Positions 30,232 to 36,995 of a stretch of DNA of 51,819 bases are shown here, piece by piece (the first letter of the stretch is position 1; every line of letters starts with the position of its first letter). Both the position numbers and the translations under genes were made by a program. The stretch is from JAEYKI01 sp036679405. Lineage in GTDB: Bacteria; Bacillota; Clostridia; Christensenellales; Christensenellaceae. The DNA lies in contig JAVBVZ010000041.1 in assembly GCA_036679405.1 (NCBI GenBank), positions 1 through 51,819 of the forward strand, given 5' to 3'. Under the pieces are notes generated by a model. It was not told where the DNA came from and ran no database searches. It saw only the letters and a list, made by a program, of their open reading frames with translations.

Positions 30232-30240
30232 GAACGTCAA
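30212..30240 (-). promoter_or_regulatory. Probable sigma-A promoter of the serine acetyltransferase gene
   Basis: Minus-strand TTGACG (30235-30240), 17-bp spacer, TAAAAT (30212-30217). It occupies the same DNA as the metA promoter on the other strand. Confidence 0.6.
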
Positions 30241-30271
30241 ACAGTACTGTGATGCCAAAGGAGTTTACAAC

Positions 30272-31198
30272 ATGCCCATAAATATCAATGGAGATCTGCC
30301 GGCGGTCCAGGTCCTTTCAGAAGAAGGGATCTTTATCATGCCCGTTGAACGGGCACAAACGCAGGATATCCGCCCGCTGCGGATTGCCATCTTGAATATT
30401 ATGCCTACCAAAGAGCAAACAGAGACCCAGCTGCTCCGTCTTTTATCCAACACGCCGCTGCAGGTGGAGATTGTTTTGCTGCATCCCGCGACCCATATTT
30501 CCAAAAACACTTCCGAGGAATATTTGAACACCTTCTACTCCACGTTTGACGAGGTCATGGACCAGAAGTTTGACGGTTTAATCATCACGGGCGCCCCGGT
30601 GGAGCAGATTCCTTTTGAAGAAGTGAACTACTGGGACGAACTTACGCGCATACTGGAATGGAGCCACCTCCACGTGTTTTCCACGCTGCACATCTGCTGG
30701 GGCGCGCAGGCGGGGCTATATTACCATTACGGCATCCCGAAATATATTTTGGACGAAAAAATGTTCGGCATTTTCCGCCACACCTGCAACAACCGGACCG
30801 TTCCGCTGACGCGCGGGTTTGATGAAACGTTCTGGGCCCCCCATTCACGGCATACCGAAGTGCGCCGCACCGACATTGAAAAGGTGGATGGCCTGGAGAT
30901 CCTGTGCGAATCGGAAGAATCGGGCGTGTATATTGTGCAGGGCAACGGCGGACGGCAGGTTTATGTGACCGGCCACCCCGAATACGACCGCTATACGCTG
31001 CGCGACGAATACCGCCGGGACCTTTCCCGCGGCCTTGCCGTTGCGCCGCCCAAAAATTATTTTGAAGACGACGATCCGAACAAAGACCCCATCATCCGCT
31101 GGCGCGGACATGCAAACCTGCTTTTTTCCAACTGGCTTAATTATTATGTCTATCAGGAAACGCCTTACGACCTGTCCGGCCTTTCAAACGGAAAATAA
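30272..31198 (+). CDS. metA: Homoserine O-acyltransferase MetA, predicted acetyl-CoA type
   Basis: Activates homoserine for methionine synthesis. The 308 residues have the glutamine-amidotransferase-like fold with catalytic Cys142 in HICWGAQAGLY and the HPEYDRYTL motif. Residue 111 (in TGAPVEQIPF) is Glu. In studied MetA proteins Glu at this place goes with acetyl-CoA and Gly with succinyl-CoA, so O-acetylhomoserine is the likely product despite the common name succinyltransferase. The ATG at 30272-30274 has AAAGGAG 8 nt upstream and gives the exact family N-terminus MPIN; a start 14 codons earlier adds unrelated sequence. Confidence 0.95.
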   Translation: MPININGDLPAVQVLSEEGIFIMPVERAQTQDIRPLRIAILNIMPTKEQTETQLLRLLSNTPLQVEIVLLHPATHISKNTSEEYLNTFYSTFDEVMDQKFDGLIITGAPVEQIPFEEVNYWDELTRILEWSHLHVFSTLHICWGAQAGLYYHYGIPKYILDEKMFGIFRHTCNNRTVPLTRGFDETFWAPHSRHTEVRRTDIEKVDGLEILCESEESGVYIVQGNGGRQVYVTGHPEYDRYTLRDEYRRDLSRGLAVAPPKNYFEDDDPNKDPIIRWRGHANLLFSNWLNYYVYQETPYDLSGLSNGK

Positions 31199-31211
31199 AA
31201 AACATAAAACC

Positions 31212-31239
31212 AAAAAACAGCCCCAAGGCTGTTTTTTTT
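31212..31239. terminator. Bidirectional terminator between metA and murA
   Basis: Arms AAAAAACAGCC and GGCTGTTTTTT around CCAA, followed by T on the plus strand and U-rich on the minus strand. It ends both convergent genes. Confidence 0.9.
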
Positions 31240-31267
31240 ATTGTAAAGCTTCGCCTGAAATACGGCA

Positions 31268-32560
31268 TCAATAGTAATACTCGTCTTCCGCAATGTTTAC
31301 TTCTTCGCGCCGGATATCCGCGCCCAGCTTTTTTAACTTGTTTTCAATATGGTCGTATCCGCGGTCTATATATTTTATGTTGTGGATCTCGGTCGTGCCG
31401 TCGGCCATCAGGCCGGCCACGATCAGCGCCGCGCCCGCCCGCAGGTCGGTCGCGCGGACCGGCGCGCCCGTCAGGCGCTCCACCCCTTCCACCACCGCAA
31501 CGCGGTCGTCTATGCTTACTTTGGCGCCCATGCGGCGTATTTCATTGATATGCTTAAAACGCGACTCGAATATGTTTTCCACAATCACGCTGGTTCCCAT
31601 CGCCGTAGATAAGAGCACGGTTGCGGGCTGCTGCAGGTCGGTCGGAAAACCGGGATAGGGCAGGGTTTTTATATGCACTGCCTTGGGTTTTTTGTCGCAG
31701 ACCACATGGATGTAGTCCGAGCCTTCCTCTACATTGATACCCATTTCCAGCATTTTTGCAGACAGGGCCTCCATATGCGTTGGAATGGCGTTCCTCAGGT
31801 ACACGTCGCCCCGGGTGGCTGCCGCGGCAATCATGAGCGTACCGGTTTCTATCTGGTCTGGAATAATGGAATAATTGCAGCCGTGCAGCTTGGGAACGCC
31901 GGTGATGCGGATGACGTCCGTCCCGGCGCCCTTGATTTTGGCGCCCATGCAGGTCAAAAAGTTTGCAACATCCACCACATGCGGTTCCTTGGCGGCATTG
32001 GCAATGGTGGTATATCCTTCCGCCCGCACTGCGGCCAGCATCAGATTGATGGTCGCGCCCACGGACACGATATCCAGATAAATGTCTTTTCCCGTAAGCT
32101 TGCCGGAAGATTCCGCAACCAGCTTTCCGTATTCCGTTTTCACGGTGGCTCCCAGCATTTCCATGCCTTTGGTATGCTGGTCTATGGGCCGCTCGCCTAT
32201 GGCGCAGCCGCCGGGCAGATAAATCTCTGATCTTCCAAAGCGGCCCAAAAGCGCGCCCAGGAAATAGTAGGAGGCCCGAAGGCTTTTCACCAGCGATATG
32301 GATACCTGGCTCGTATTGACGGGAGCCGTGTCAATACGCATGATTTTTTCTTCCGGATCAAATTCCACAATGGCGCCCAGTGATTCTAATATCTTCTGCA
32401 AAATAAGAACGTCCGCTATGTTCGGCAGGTTTTCAATGGTGCACACGCCTTCAGCCAGAATGGCTGCGGGCAAAATGGCTACCGCCGCGTTTTTTGCGCC
32501 TGTTATATCTACTTCTCCGCGAAGCGGCACGCCGCCTCTGATCACAAGTTTTTCAATCAA
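31268..32560 (-). CDS. murA: UDP-N-acetylglucosamine 1-carboxyvinyltransferase
   Basis: First committed step of peptidoglycan synthesis and target of fosfomycin. The 430 residues have GAKNA (21-25, with the substrate-binding Lys23 and Asn24) and the active-site loop PGGCAIGERP with the catalytic Cys119, so fosfomycin sensitivity is predicted. The start is TTG with AAAGGGG upstream. Clostridia and bacilli often have two copies (murA and murZ); the sequence alone does not tell which this is. Monocistronic, with its own promoter and terminator. Confidence 0.96.
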   Translation of the reverse strand: MIEKLVIRGGVPLRGEVDITGAKNAAVAILPAAILAEGVCTIENLPNIADVLILQKILESLGAIVEFDPEEKIMRIDTAPVNTSQVSISLVKSLRASYYFLGALLGRFGRSEIYLPGGCAIGERPIDQHTKGMEMLGATVKTEYGKLVAESSGKLTGKDIYLDIVSVGATINLMLAAVRAEGYTTIANAAKEPHVVDVANFLTCMGAKIKGAGTDVIRITGVPKLHGCNYSIIPDQIETGTLMIAAAATRGDVYLRNAIPTHMEALSAKMLEMGINVEEGSDYIHVVCDKKPKAVHIKTLPYPGFPTDLQQPATVLLSTAMGTSVIVENIFESRFKHINEIRRMGAKVSIDDRVAVVEGVERLTGAPVRATDLRAGAALIVAGLMADGTTEIHNIKYIDRGYDHIENKLKKLGADIRREEVNIAEDEYYY

Positions 32561-32613
32561 GTCTTTGCCCCTTTGTTTAAACGGTTTTTGTGCGTTTCTT
32601 TTAAAGCGGTCGT

Positions 32614-32642
32614 ATTATACCACAAAAATCCGTATATTTCAA
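32614..32642 (-). promoter_or_regulatory. Sigma-A promoter of murA
   Basis: Minus-strand TTGAAA (32637-32642), 17-bp spacer, TATAAT (32614-32619). Leader about 45 nt. Confidence 0.82.
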
Positions 32643-32663
32643 TTTGCAAAAATTCAAACCCAT

Positions 32664-32697
32664 AAAGCCGGCAGACCGCCCGAAGCGCCGCGGCTTT
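32664..32697 (-). terminator. Possible terminator after corA
   Basis: Arms AAAGCCG and CGGCTTT with a GC-rich loop, just past the corA stop. Only three U residues follow on the minus strand, so this is weak. Confidence 0.4.
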
Positions 32698-32709
32698 TTA
32701 GGGACGGTA

Positions 32710-33657
32710 TCAAAACATTTTTTTACGCCACAGGATAAAAGCGGTCACGCCGGAAAGAGCGCCCGACAGAGCCATCACAATCCAAAAACCCGACGAGGAA
32801 GCCGCAAACGGAAGGCCGCCTACATTCATCCCCCAGAAACTTGCGATCATGGTGGGGATGGCCATTACAATGGTGATGGCGGCCAGAAGTTTCATGACGA
32901 TATTCAGGTTGTTGGAAATCACCGACGCAAAGGCGTCCATCGTGCCCGAAAGGATATCCCGGTAGATGGTACACATTTCAATGGCCTGCTTGTTTTCAAT
33001 AATAACGTCTTCGAGAAGGTCCACATCGTCCGGATAGCGTTTAATGGCGTTGTTTTTGAGCATTTTTTCAAGAACGATCTCATTGGATTTAAGCGACGTC
33101 GCAAAAAACACCAGCGATTTTTCGATCCGGAGCATCTGTATGAGCTCCCTGTTTTTCATGGATTTGTGCAACGCGTTTTCCACCTGCGTTGAAAGCTTGT
33201 CGATCTGGCGCAGGTACTGCAGGTATTTGGATGCGTTCTTGTATAAAAGCTGCAGCACAAACCGCGCTTGTTTTGACGCGTCAAATCCCCGCACGCGGTT
33301 GTTCCAGAAATCTTCCACAATGGAAGTTTCTTCGAGGCATACGGTTACGATATTGTCCGGCGTCATGATAATGCCAAGCGGTATGGTTGTGTACAAAAAT
33401 GATGTGCCTTCCGGCTGCACCATGGGGATGTCTACCAGGATAAGGGTCTGGTCGCCTTCCGCATCTATACGGACGGTTTCTTCTTCGTCCAGCGCGGCAT
33501 GGAGAAATTCGGTTTCCACGCCTATTTCGCTGGAGACCCGCGCAAGTTCTTCCTTGGTCGGATCGGAAAGATGGATCCAGGCATGCGTCTCGATCGAAGA
33601 AATTTCCTGAAGAACGTTCCCTCTGGCGGTTGTCATGATTTTGATCAAGTTGTTCAC
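32710..33657 (-). CDS. corA: CorA-family magnesium transporter
   Basis: Membrane channel for Mg2+ (or Co2+, Ni2+) as a homopentamer. The 315 residues consist of a cytosolic alpha/beta domain and long helix, then two C-terminal membrane segments. The first ends in the ion-selectivity motif GMN (276-278) followed by the loop to the second, and the protein ends in basic RKKMF. The start appears to be GTG at 33655-33657; an ATG eight codons later is possible. The ribosome site is poor (AAGAAAG) and lies right next to a hairpin that includes the leader ORF stop, which suggests translational control. Confidence 0.95.
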   Translation of the reverse strand: MNNLIKIMTTARGNVLQEISSIETHAWIHLSDPTKEELARVSSEIGVETEFLHAALDEEETVRIDAEGDQTLILVDIPMVQPEGTSFLYTTIPLGIIMTPDNIVTVCLEETSIVEDFWNNRVRGFDASKQARFVLQLLYKNASKYLQYLRQIDKLSTQVENALHKSMKNRELIQMLRIEKSLVFFATSLKSNEIVLEKMLKNNAIKRYPDDVDLLEDVIIENKQAIEMCTIYRDILSGTMDAFASVISNNLNIVMKLLAAITIVMAIPTMIASFWGMNVGGLPFAASSSGFWIVMALSGALSGVTAFILWRKKMF

Positions 33658-33666
33658 CCACTTTCT

Positions 33667-33721
33667 TATAAAAGCGGGTCAACGATAGGCAAAAAACGCA
33701 TCCCTTCTCCCCGCTTTTATA
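33667..33721 (-). promoter_or_regulatory. Inverted repeat in the corA leader RNA
   Basis: A 12-bp perfect inverted repeat, TATAAAAGCGGG / CCCGCTTTTATA (arms 33667-33678 and 33710-33721) with a 31-nt loop. In the corA transcript it encloses the second half of the leader ORF; the ORF's TGA sits directly against the second arm, and the corA ribosome site begins immediately after that arm. Ribosomes on the leader ORF would open the stem, so it can link leader translation to corA translation. Confidence 0.7.
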
Positions 33722-33762
33722 GAATTTTGATTATTGATCCGTAATCGGGGATCAGCGTCCAC
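33679..33762 (-). CDS. Leader peptide ORF upstream of corA (27 codons)
   Basis: Starts with GTG 7 nt after a full AGGAGGTG ribosome site (33770-33777), a far better site than that of corA itself. It encodes 27 residues, with several Arg (LR, GRR) and the ending FFAYR, then TGA. It runs through one arm and the loop of the inverted repeat at 33667-33721. No similarity to a known protein is recognised. Its role is inferred as a regulatory leader, comparable in position to the leader ORFs known before Mg2+ transporter genes in enteric bacteria, though not in sequence. Confidence 0.6.
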   Translation of the reverse strand: MDADPRLRINNQNSIKAGRRDAFFAYR

Positions 33763-33802
33763 GAATTTTCACCTCCTGATAAAAAATTCTTGTCCAACAA
33801 AT

Positions 33803-33831
33803 ATTATATAGGCTCGCCCTTTTAAAATCAA
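33803..33831 (-). promoter_or_regulatory. Sigma-A promoter of the corA unit
   Basis: Minus-strand TTGATT (33826-33831), 17-bp spacer, TATAAT (33803-33808). The transcript would start near 33796, giving a leader of about 140 nt before corA that contains the leader ORF and the inverted repeat. Confidence 0.82.
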
Positions 33832-33846
33832 CTTAAACTTTTCTAT

Positions 33847-33874
33847 TTGCCTTTTTGCTCTTTTTTGGTATAAT
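33847..33874 (+). promoter_or_regulatory. Probable sigma-A promoter of the lepB pair
   Basis: TTGCCT (33847-33852), 16-bp spacer, TATAAT (33869-33874). It is back to back with the corA promoter. Confidence 0.65.
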
Positions 33875-33919
33875 TTAATAGATTATAGGTATAAAAATTT
33901 TTTTAGCGGGGATGGATGG

Positions 33920-34579
33920 ATGGAAAACAAAGTTCCGGAAGAGCAGTTTGCATCACGCGTGCAAAAATACCATAAAAAACAGACCCCGGTCGAGCCCCAG
34001 GTCGAAGCTGCCCCTCCCCCAGAACCCGAAGAGGAAGAACCGGAAAAAGAAAAAAAGCAAAAAAAATCCAGCACCGCAAGAAGCTGGGTTATTACAATTG
34101 TCCTGGCCGTCATCATTTCGCTCGGCCTGCGTATTTTTGTATTTGAAATTGTCCTGGTGGACGGAGATTCCATGCTCCCCACCTTAAATTCCAGCCAGCG
34201 GGTGGTTGTTGAAAAAGTCTCCCGCTATTTTCATTTGCCCGCGCGCGGCGAAATTGTGATTACCCGGTATCCAAATATGCCCGGGTATTATGTGAAGCGG
34301 CTGATCGGCTATCCCGGCGACACCGTTGAAATCAAAGATAGCACCGTTTACTTAAACGGAGAGCCTCTTACGGAAGATTACCTTTCCGAAGGCATCACCT
34401 ATGACGACATGGCCGAAATCACCGTTCCCGAAAATACTGTTTTTGTAATGGGAGACAACCGCTCAAAGTCGCTTGACTCGCGCGCAGCTTCGGTAGGCCC
34501 CATTCCCATCGATTATATTTTGGGCGACGGCCTGCTGGTGATATGGCCGTTTGACCAGATCCATTTACTTGAAAGTTGA
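33920..34579 (+). CDS. lepB: Signal peptidase I, long-tailed copy
   Basis: Cleaves signal peptides of exported proteins on the outer face of the membrane. The 219 residues begin with a 52-residue cytosolic tail rich in Pro, Glu and Lys, then one membrane segment (about 56-78). The catalytic Ser84 (DGDSMLPTL) and Lys126 (YVKRLIGYPGD) follow, then GDNR (178-181) and SLDSR. Three overlapping ATGs lie at 33912, 33916 and 33920; only the last is in frame. It is followed after 7 nt by a second copy. Confidence 0.95.
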   Translation: MENKVPEEQFASRVQKYHKKQTPVEPQVEAAPPPEPEEEEPEKEKKQKKSSTARSWVITIVLAVIISLGLRIFVFEIVLVDGDSMLPTLNSSQRVVVEKVSRYFHLPARGEIVITRYPNMPGYYVKRLIGYPGDTVEIKDSTVYLNGEPLTEDYLSEGITYDDMAEITVPENTVFVMGDNRSKSLDSRAASVGPIPIDYILGDGLLVIWPFDQIHLLES

Positions 34580-34586
34580 AAAGTGT

Positions 34587-35114
34587 ATGAGAAACGTAAG
34601 TGAAGGGCGGAAAAAAGAGTCCGGTCTCGGATGGGTCATTTCCATTGCGATCGCGATTGCCATAGCTGTTTTGGTCCGCACGTTTGTATTTGAACCGATC
34701 CGGGTGGACGGCGACTCCATGCTCCCCACCCTTCATTCGCACCAGAGTCTGGGCGTAGAGAAGGTCTCCCGTTATTTCGGCTTGCCCGAGCGGGGTGAAA
34801 TTGTGATTGTTCATTACCCGAAAAGCGACGACGCTTTCGTAAAACGCGTCATCGGCCTTCCGGGAGAAACAGTGGAGATACGTGACAGCACCGTTTATAT
34901 TAACGGGGAGCCGCTGACCGAAGACTATACGAGCGGCGAAACGTATCACGACATGGCCCCGGTCACCGTTCCCGAAGACAGCGTCTTCGTGATGGGAGAC
35001 AACCGGGCGAATTCCCAGGACAGCCGCTATGTGGGCAGCATCAGCCGGGACATGATCATCGGCCGGGCGCTGTTCATCATATGGCCCTTAAACGAGATCC
35101 AGTGGATCGACTGA
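34587..35114 (+). CDS. lepB: Signal peptidase I, short-tailed copy
   Basis: A second type I signal peptidase of 175 residues, clearly a tandem duplicate: it shares DGDSMLPTL (Ser44), FVKRVIGLPGE (Lys86), the STVYINGEPLTEDY stretch and GDNR with the first copy. Its cytosolic tail is only about 15 residues. The ATG at 34587-34589 starts shortly after the first gene's stop and has no strong ribosome site of its own, so translation probably depends on the first gene. A longer in-frame start would overlap the first gene by 29 nt. Both copies keep all catalytic residues, so both should be active. Confidence 0.95.
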   Translation: MRNVSEGRKKESGLGWVISIAIAIAIAVLVRTFVFEPIRVDGDSMLPTLHSHQSLGVEKVSRYFGLPERGEIVIVHYPKSDDAFVKRVIGLPGETVEIRDSTVYINGEPLTEDYTSGETYHDMAPVTVPEDSVFVMGDNRANSQDSRYVGSISRDMIIGRALFIIWPLNEIQWID

Positions 35115-35133
35115 CGGGCCGCTTTTTTGCATC

Positions 35134-35162
35134 AAAAAACAGGTTTTTAAAACCTGTTTTTT
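35134..35162. terminator. Bidirectional terminator between lepB and the alaS-like gene
   Basis: Arms AAAAAACAGGTTTT and AAAACCTGTTTTTT around a single T, with T-runs on both strands. It ends both convergent units. Confidence 0.9.
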
Positions 35163-35197
35163 ATTTGCCCTGCAAGAAAGCTTTCAGCGGCTGCCGC

Positions 35198-36976
35198 CTA
35201 CTCCAAAACCGCTTTGATCCTGCGAACGCCGGAAGAGGAACTCTGTTCTTTCACAATTCTGAATTTCCCGAGTTCCGCGGTGTTGGCGGCATGGGGCCCG
35301 CCGCAGATTTCTTTGGAGTACCCTTCTACCGTATAAACTTTTACCGTTTCTCCGTATTTGGATTCAAACACGCCTACCGCGTTCTGTGCCTTGGCTTCAT
35401 CCAGCGTCATCTCTTCCATTATAACCGGGATGCCGTCGCTGATGGCCCGGTTTACATATTCTTCTACCTGGTCAAGCTCCTCCCGCTCCACTTTCCGGTT
35501 GAAATTGAAATCCACCCGCAGACGGTCTGCCGTTATGTTTGATCCTTTTTGGTTAATATCTTCACTCAAAAACTTCCGGAGCGCCGCCAAAAGCAGATGA
35601 GTCGCGGTATGCAGCCGCGCCGTCTGCTCCCCGGTATCCGCCAGGCCGCCCGCAAAGCGCTGCTCCGCGCCCGCGTGGGAAATTTCCTGGTGGTGGGCAA
35701 ACGCTTTGTCAAAGCCCGCTTTGTCCACCGAAAGCCCGCGTTCGGCCGCTATCTCCAGCGTAAACTCAATCGGGAATCCAAACGTATCATACAGCCTAAA
35801 AGCGCTTTTCCCGTCTATTTCCGTTCCCTCAAGCCTGGCGGCCAGTTTATCAAACTCGCGCAGCCCCTGCGTGATGGTCTTTTGGAAGCGTTTTTCCTCT
35901 TTGCCGATCTCGCGGATGATTTTTATATTGTTTTCTTTCAGTTCCGGATAAGCCGTTTCATACTTGTCCACCACTGCCTGCGCGATTTCCGAAAGTTTAT
36001 CCTGCTCTATTCCAATCTGGCCCGCAAAACGGGTCGCCCGCCGGATCAGCCGGCGGAGAACATACCCCTGGTCCACATTGGACGGCGTGATGCCCCGCTC
36101 GTCACCGATCATAAAAGTTGCACAGCGCACATGATCGGCAATGATGCGGAACGATTTTTCGTCTTCCGCGTATTTCTTTCCGGAAAGGGACTCTATCTTT
36201 TTGATAACCGGCGCAAAAACGTCGGTCTCATATACGGACTTGACCCCCTGCAAAATGGTAATGGTGCGGTCGAGGCCCATGCCGGTATCCACATTCATCT
36301 GAGACAGGGGTTCGTAGCTTCCATCCTCTTTTTTGTTGTACTGCATAAAAACATCGTTCCAGATCTCAAGATATTTTCCGCAGTCACAGGACGGGTCGCA
36401 CGCCTCGCAGCACTTTGGTTTTCCGGTATCTATAAACATTTCAGTGTCCGGGCCGCAGGGTCCGGTGATCCCGGCGGGGCCCCACCAGTTGTTTTTCTTG
36501 GGCAGAAAAAAGATATGGTCTTCACAGACGCCCATGCTTCGCCATGTTTCAAAAGACTCCATATCACGGGGCGCGTCGTCGTCTCCCGCAAACACTGAAA
36601 AATACAGCGTATCCGGGTCGATCCCAAGCCACTGCTCGCTGGTCAAAAATTCATAGCTCCAGGCAATGGCTTCTTTTTTAAAATAATCGCCGAGTGACCA
36701 GTTCCCGAGCATTTCAAAAAACGTGCAGTGGGAAGCGTCTCCCACTTCGTCGATATCTCCGGTACGAACACACTTTTGCACATCTACGAGCCGGGTGCCG
36801 GCCGGATGTTTCTCTCCCAAAAGGTACGGTACCAACGGATGCATGCCCGCGGTGGTAAAAAGGACCGTCGGATCGTTTTCCGGAATCAGGGACGCGCTTT
36901 TGATAATGGCGTGCCCCTTGGATTTAAAAAATGACAGATAAAGTTCTCTCAATTCGTCGCTTGTAAGTCGCTTCAT
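35198..36976 (-). CDS. alaS: Short alanyl-tRNA synthetase without C-terminal domain
   Basis: Charges tRNA-Ala and hydrolyses mischarged Ser/Gly-tRNA-Ala. The 592 residues hold the class II catalytic core (FTTAGMHPLVPYLLGEKHP, NVDTGMGLDR), a cysteine cluster CCEACDPSCDC (about 189-199), the tRNA-recognition helices, and the editing domain with HTATH (456-460) and CGGPH (Cys558, His562). It stops at VRRIKAVLE, where ordinary bacterial AlaRS continues for some 280 residues through the linker and C-Ala domain. The natural end and conserved motifs argue against a broken gene. The start ATG has GGAGG upstream. It follows pepV by 19 nt. A second full-length alaS may exist elsewhere. Confidence 0.92.
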   Translation of the reverse strand: MKRLTSDELRELYLSFFKSKGHAIIKSASLIPENDPTVLFTTAGMHPLVPYLLGEKHPAGTRLVDVQKCVRTGDIDEVGDASHCTFFEMLGNWSLGDYFKKEAIAWSYEFLTSEQWLGIDPDTLYFSVFAGDDDAPRDMESFETWRSMGVCEDHIFFLPKKNNWWGPAGITGPCGPDTEMFIDTGKPKCCEACDPSCDCGKYLEIWNDVFMQYNKKEDGSYEPLSQMNVDTGMGLDRTITILQGVKSVYETDVFAPVIKKIESLSGKKYAEDEKSFRIIADHVRCATFMIGDERGITPSNVDQGYVLRRLIRRATRFAGQIGIEQDKLSEIAQAVVDKYETAYPELKENNIKIIREIGKEEKRFQKTITQGLREFDKLAARLEGTEIDGKSAFRLYDTFGFPIEFTLEIAAERGLSVDKAGFDKAFAHHQEISHAGAEQRFAGGLADTGEQTARLHTATHLLLAALRKFLSEDINQKGSNITADRLRVDFNFNRKVEREELDQVEEYVNRAISDGIPVIMEEMTLDEAKAQNAVGVFESKYGETVKVYTVEGYSKEICGGPHAANTAELGKFRIVKEQSSSSGVRRIKAVLE

Positions 36977-36995
36977 GCTTTCCTCCAAAAACAGC

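Noticed and set aside
30166..30272. SAM riboswitch before metA
   Set aside because: The predicted leader is about 35 nt, too short, and no conserved SAM-riboswitch core is visible.
33658..33800. M-box (Mg2+ riboswitch) before corA
   Set aside because: The leader is dominated by an ORF with its own ribosome site and a simple inverted repeat; I do not see the M-box core.
35549..36598. 349-codon plus-strand frame opposite the alaS-like gene
   Set aside because: The minus strand encodes full synthetase motifs; the plus frame has no ribosome site and a basic, His-rich composition typical of antisense frames.
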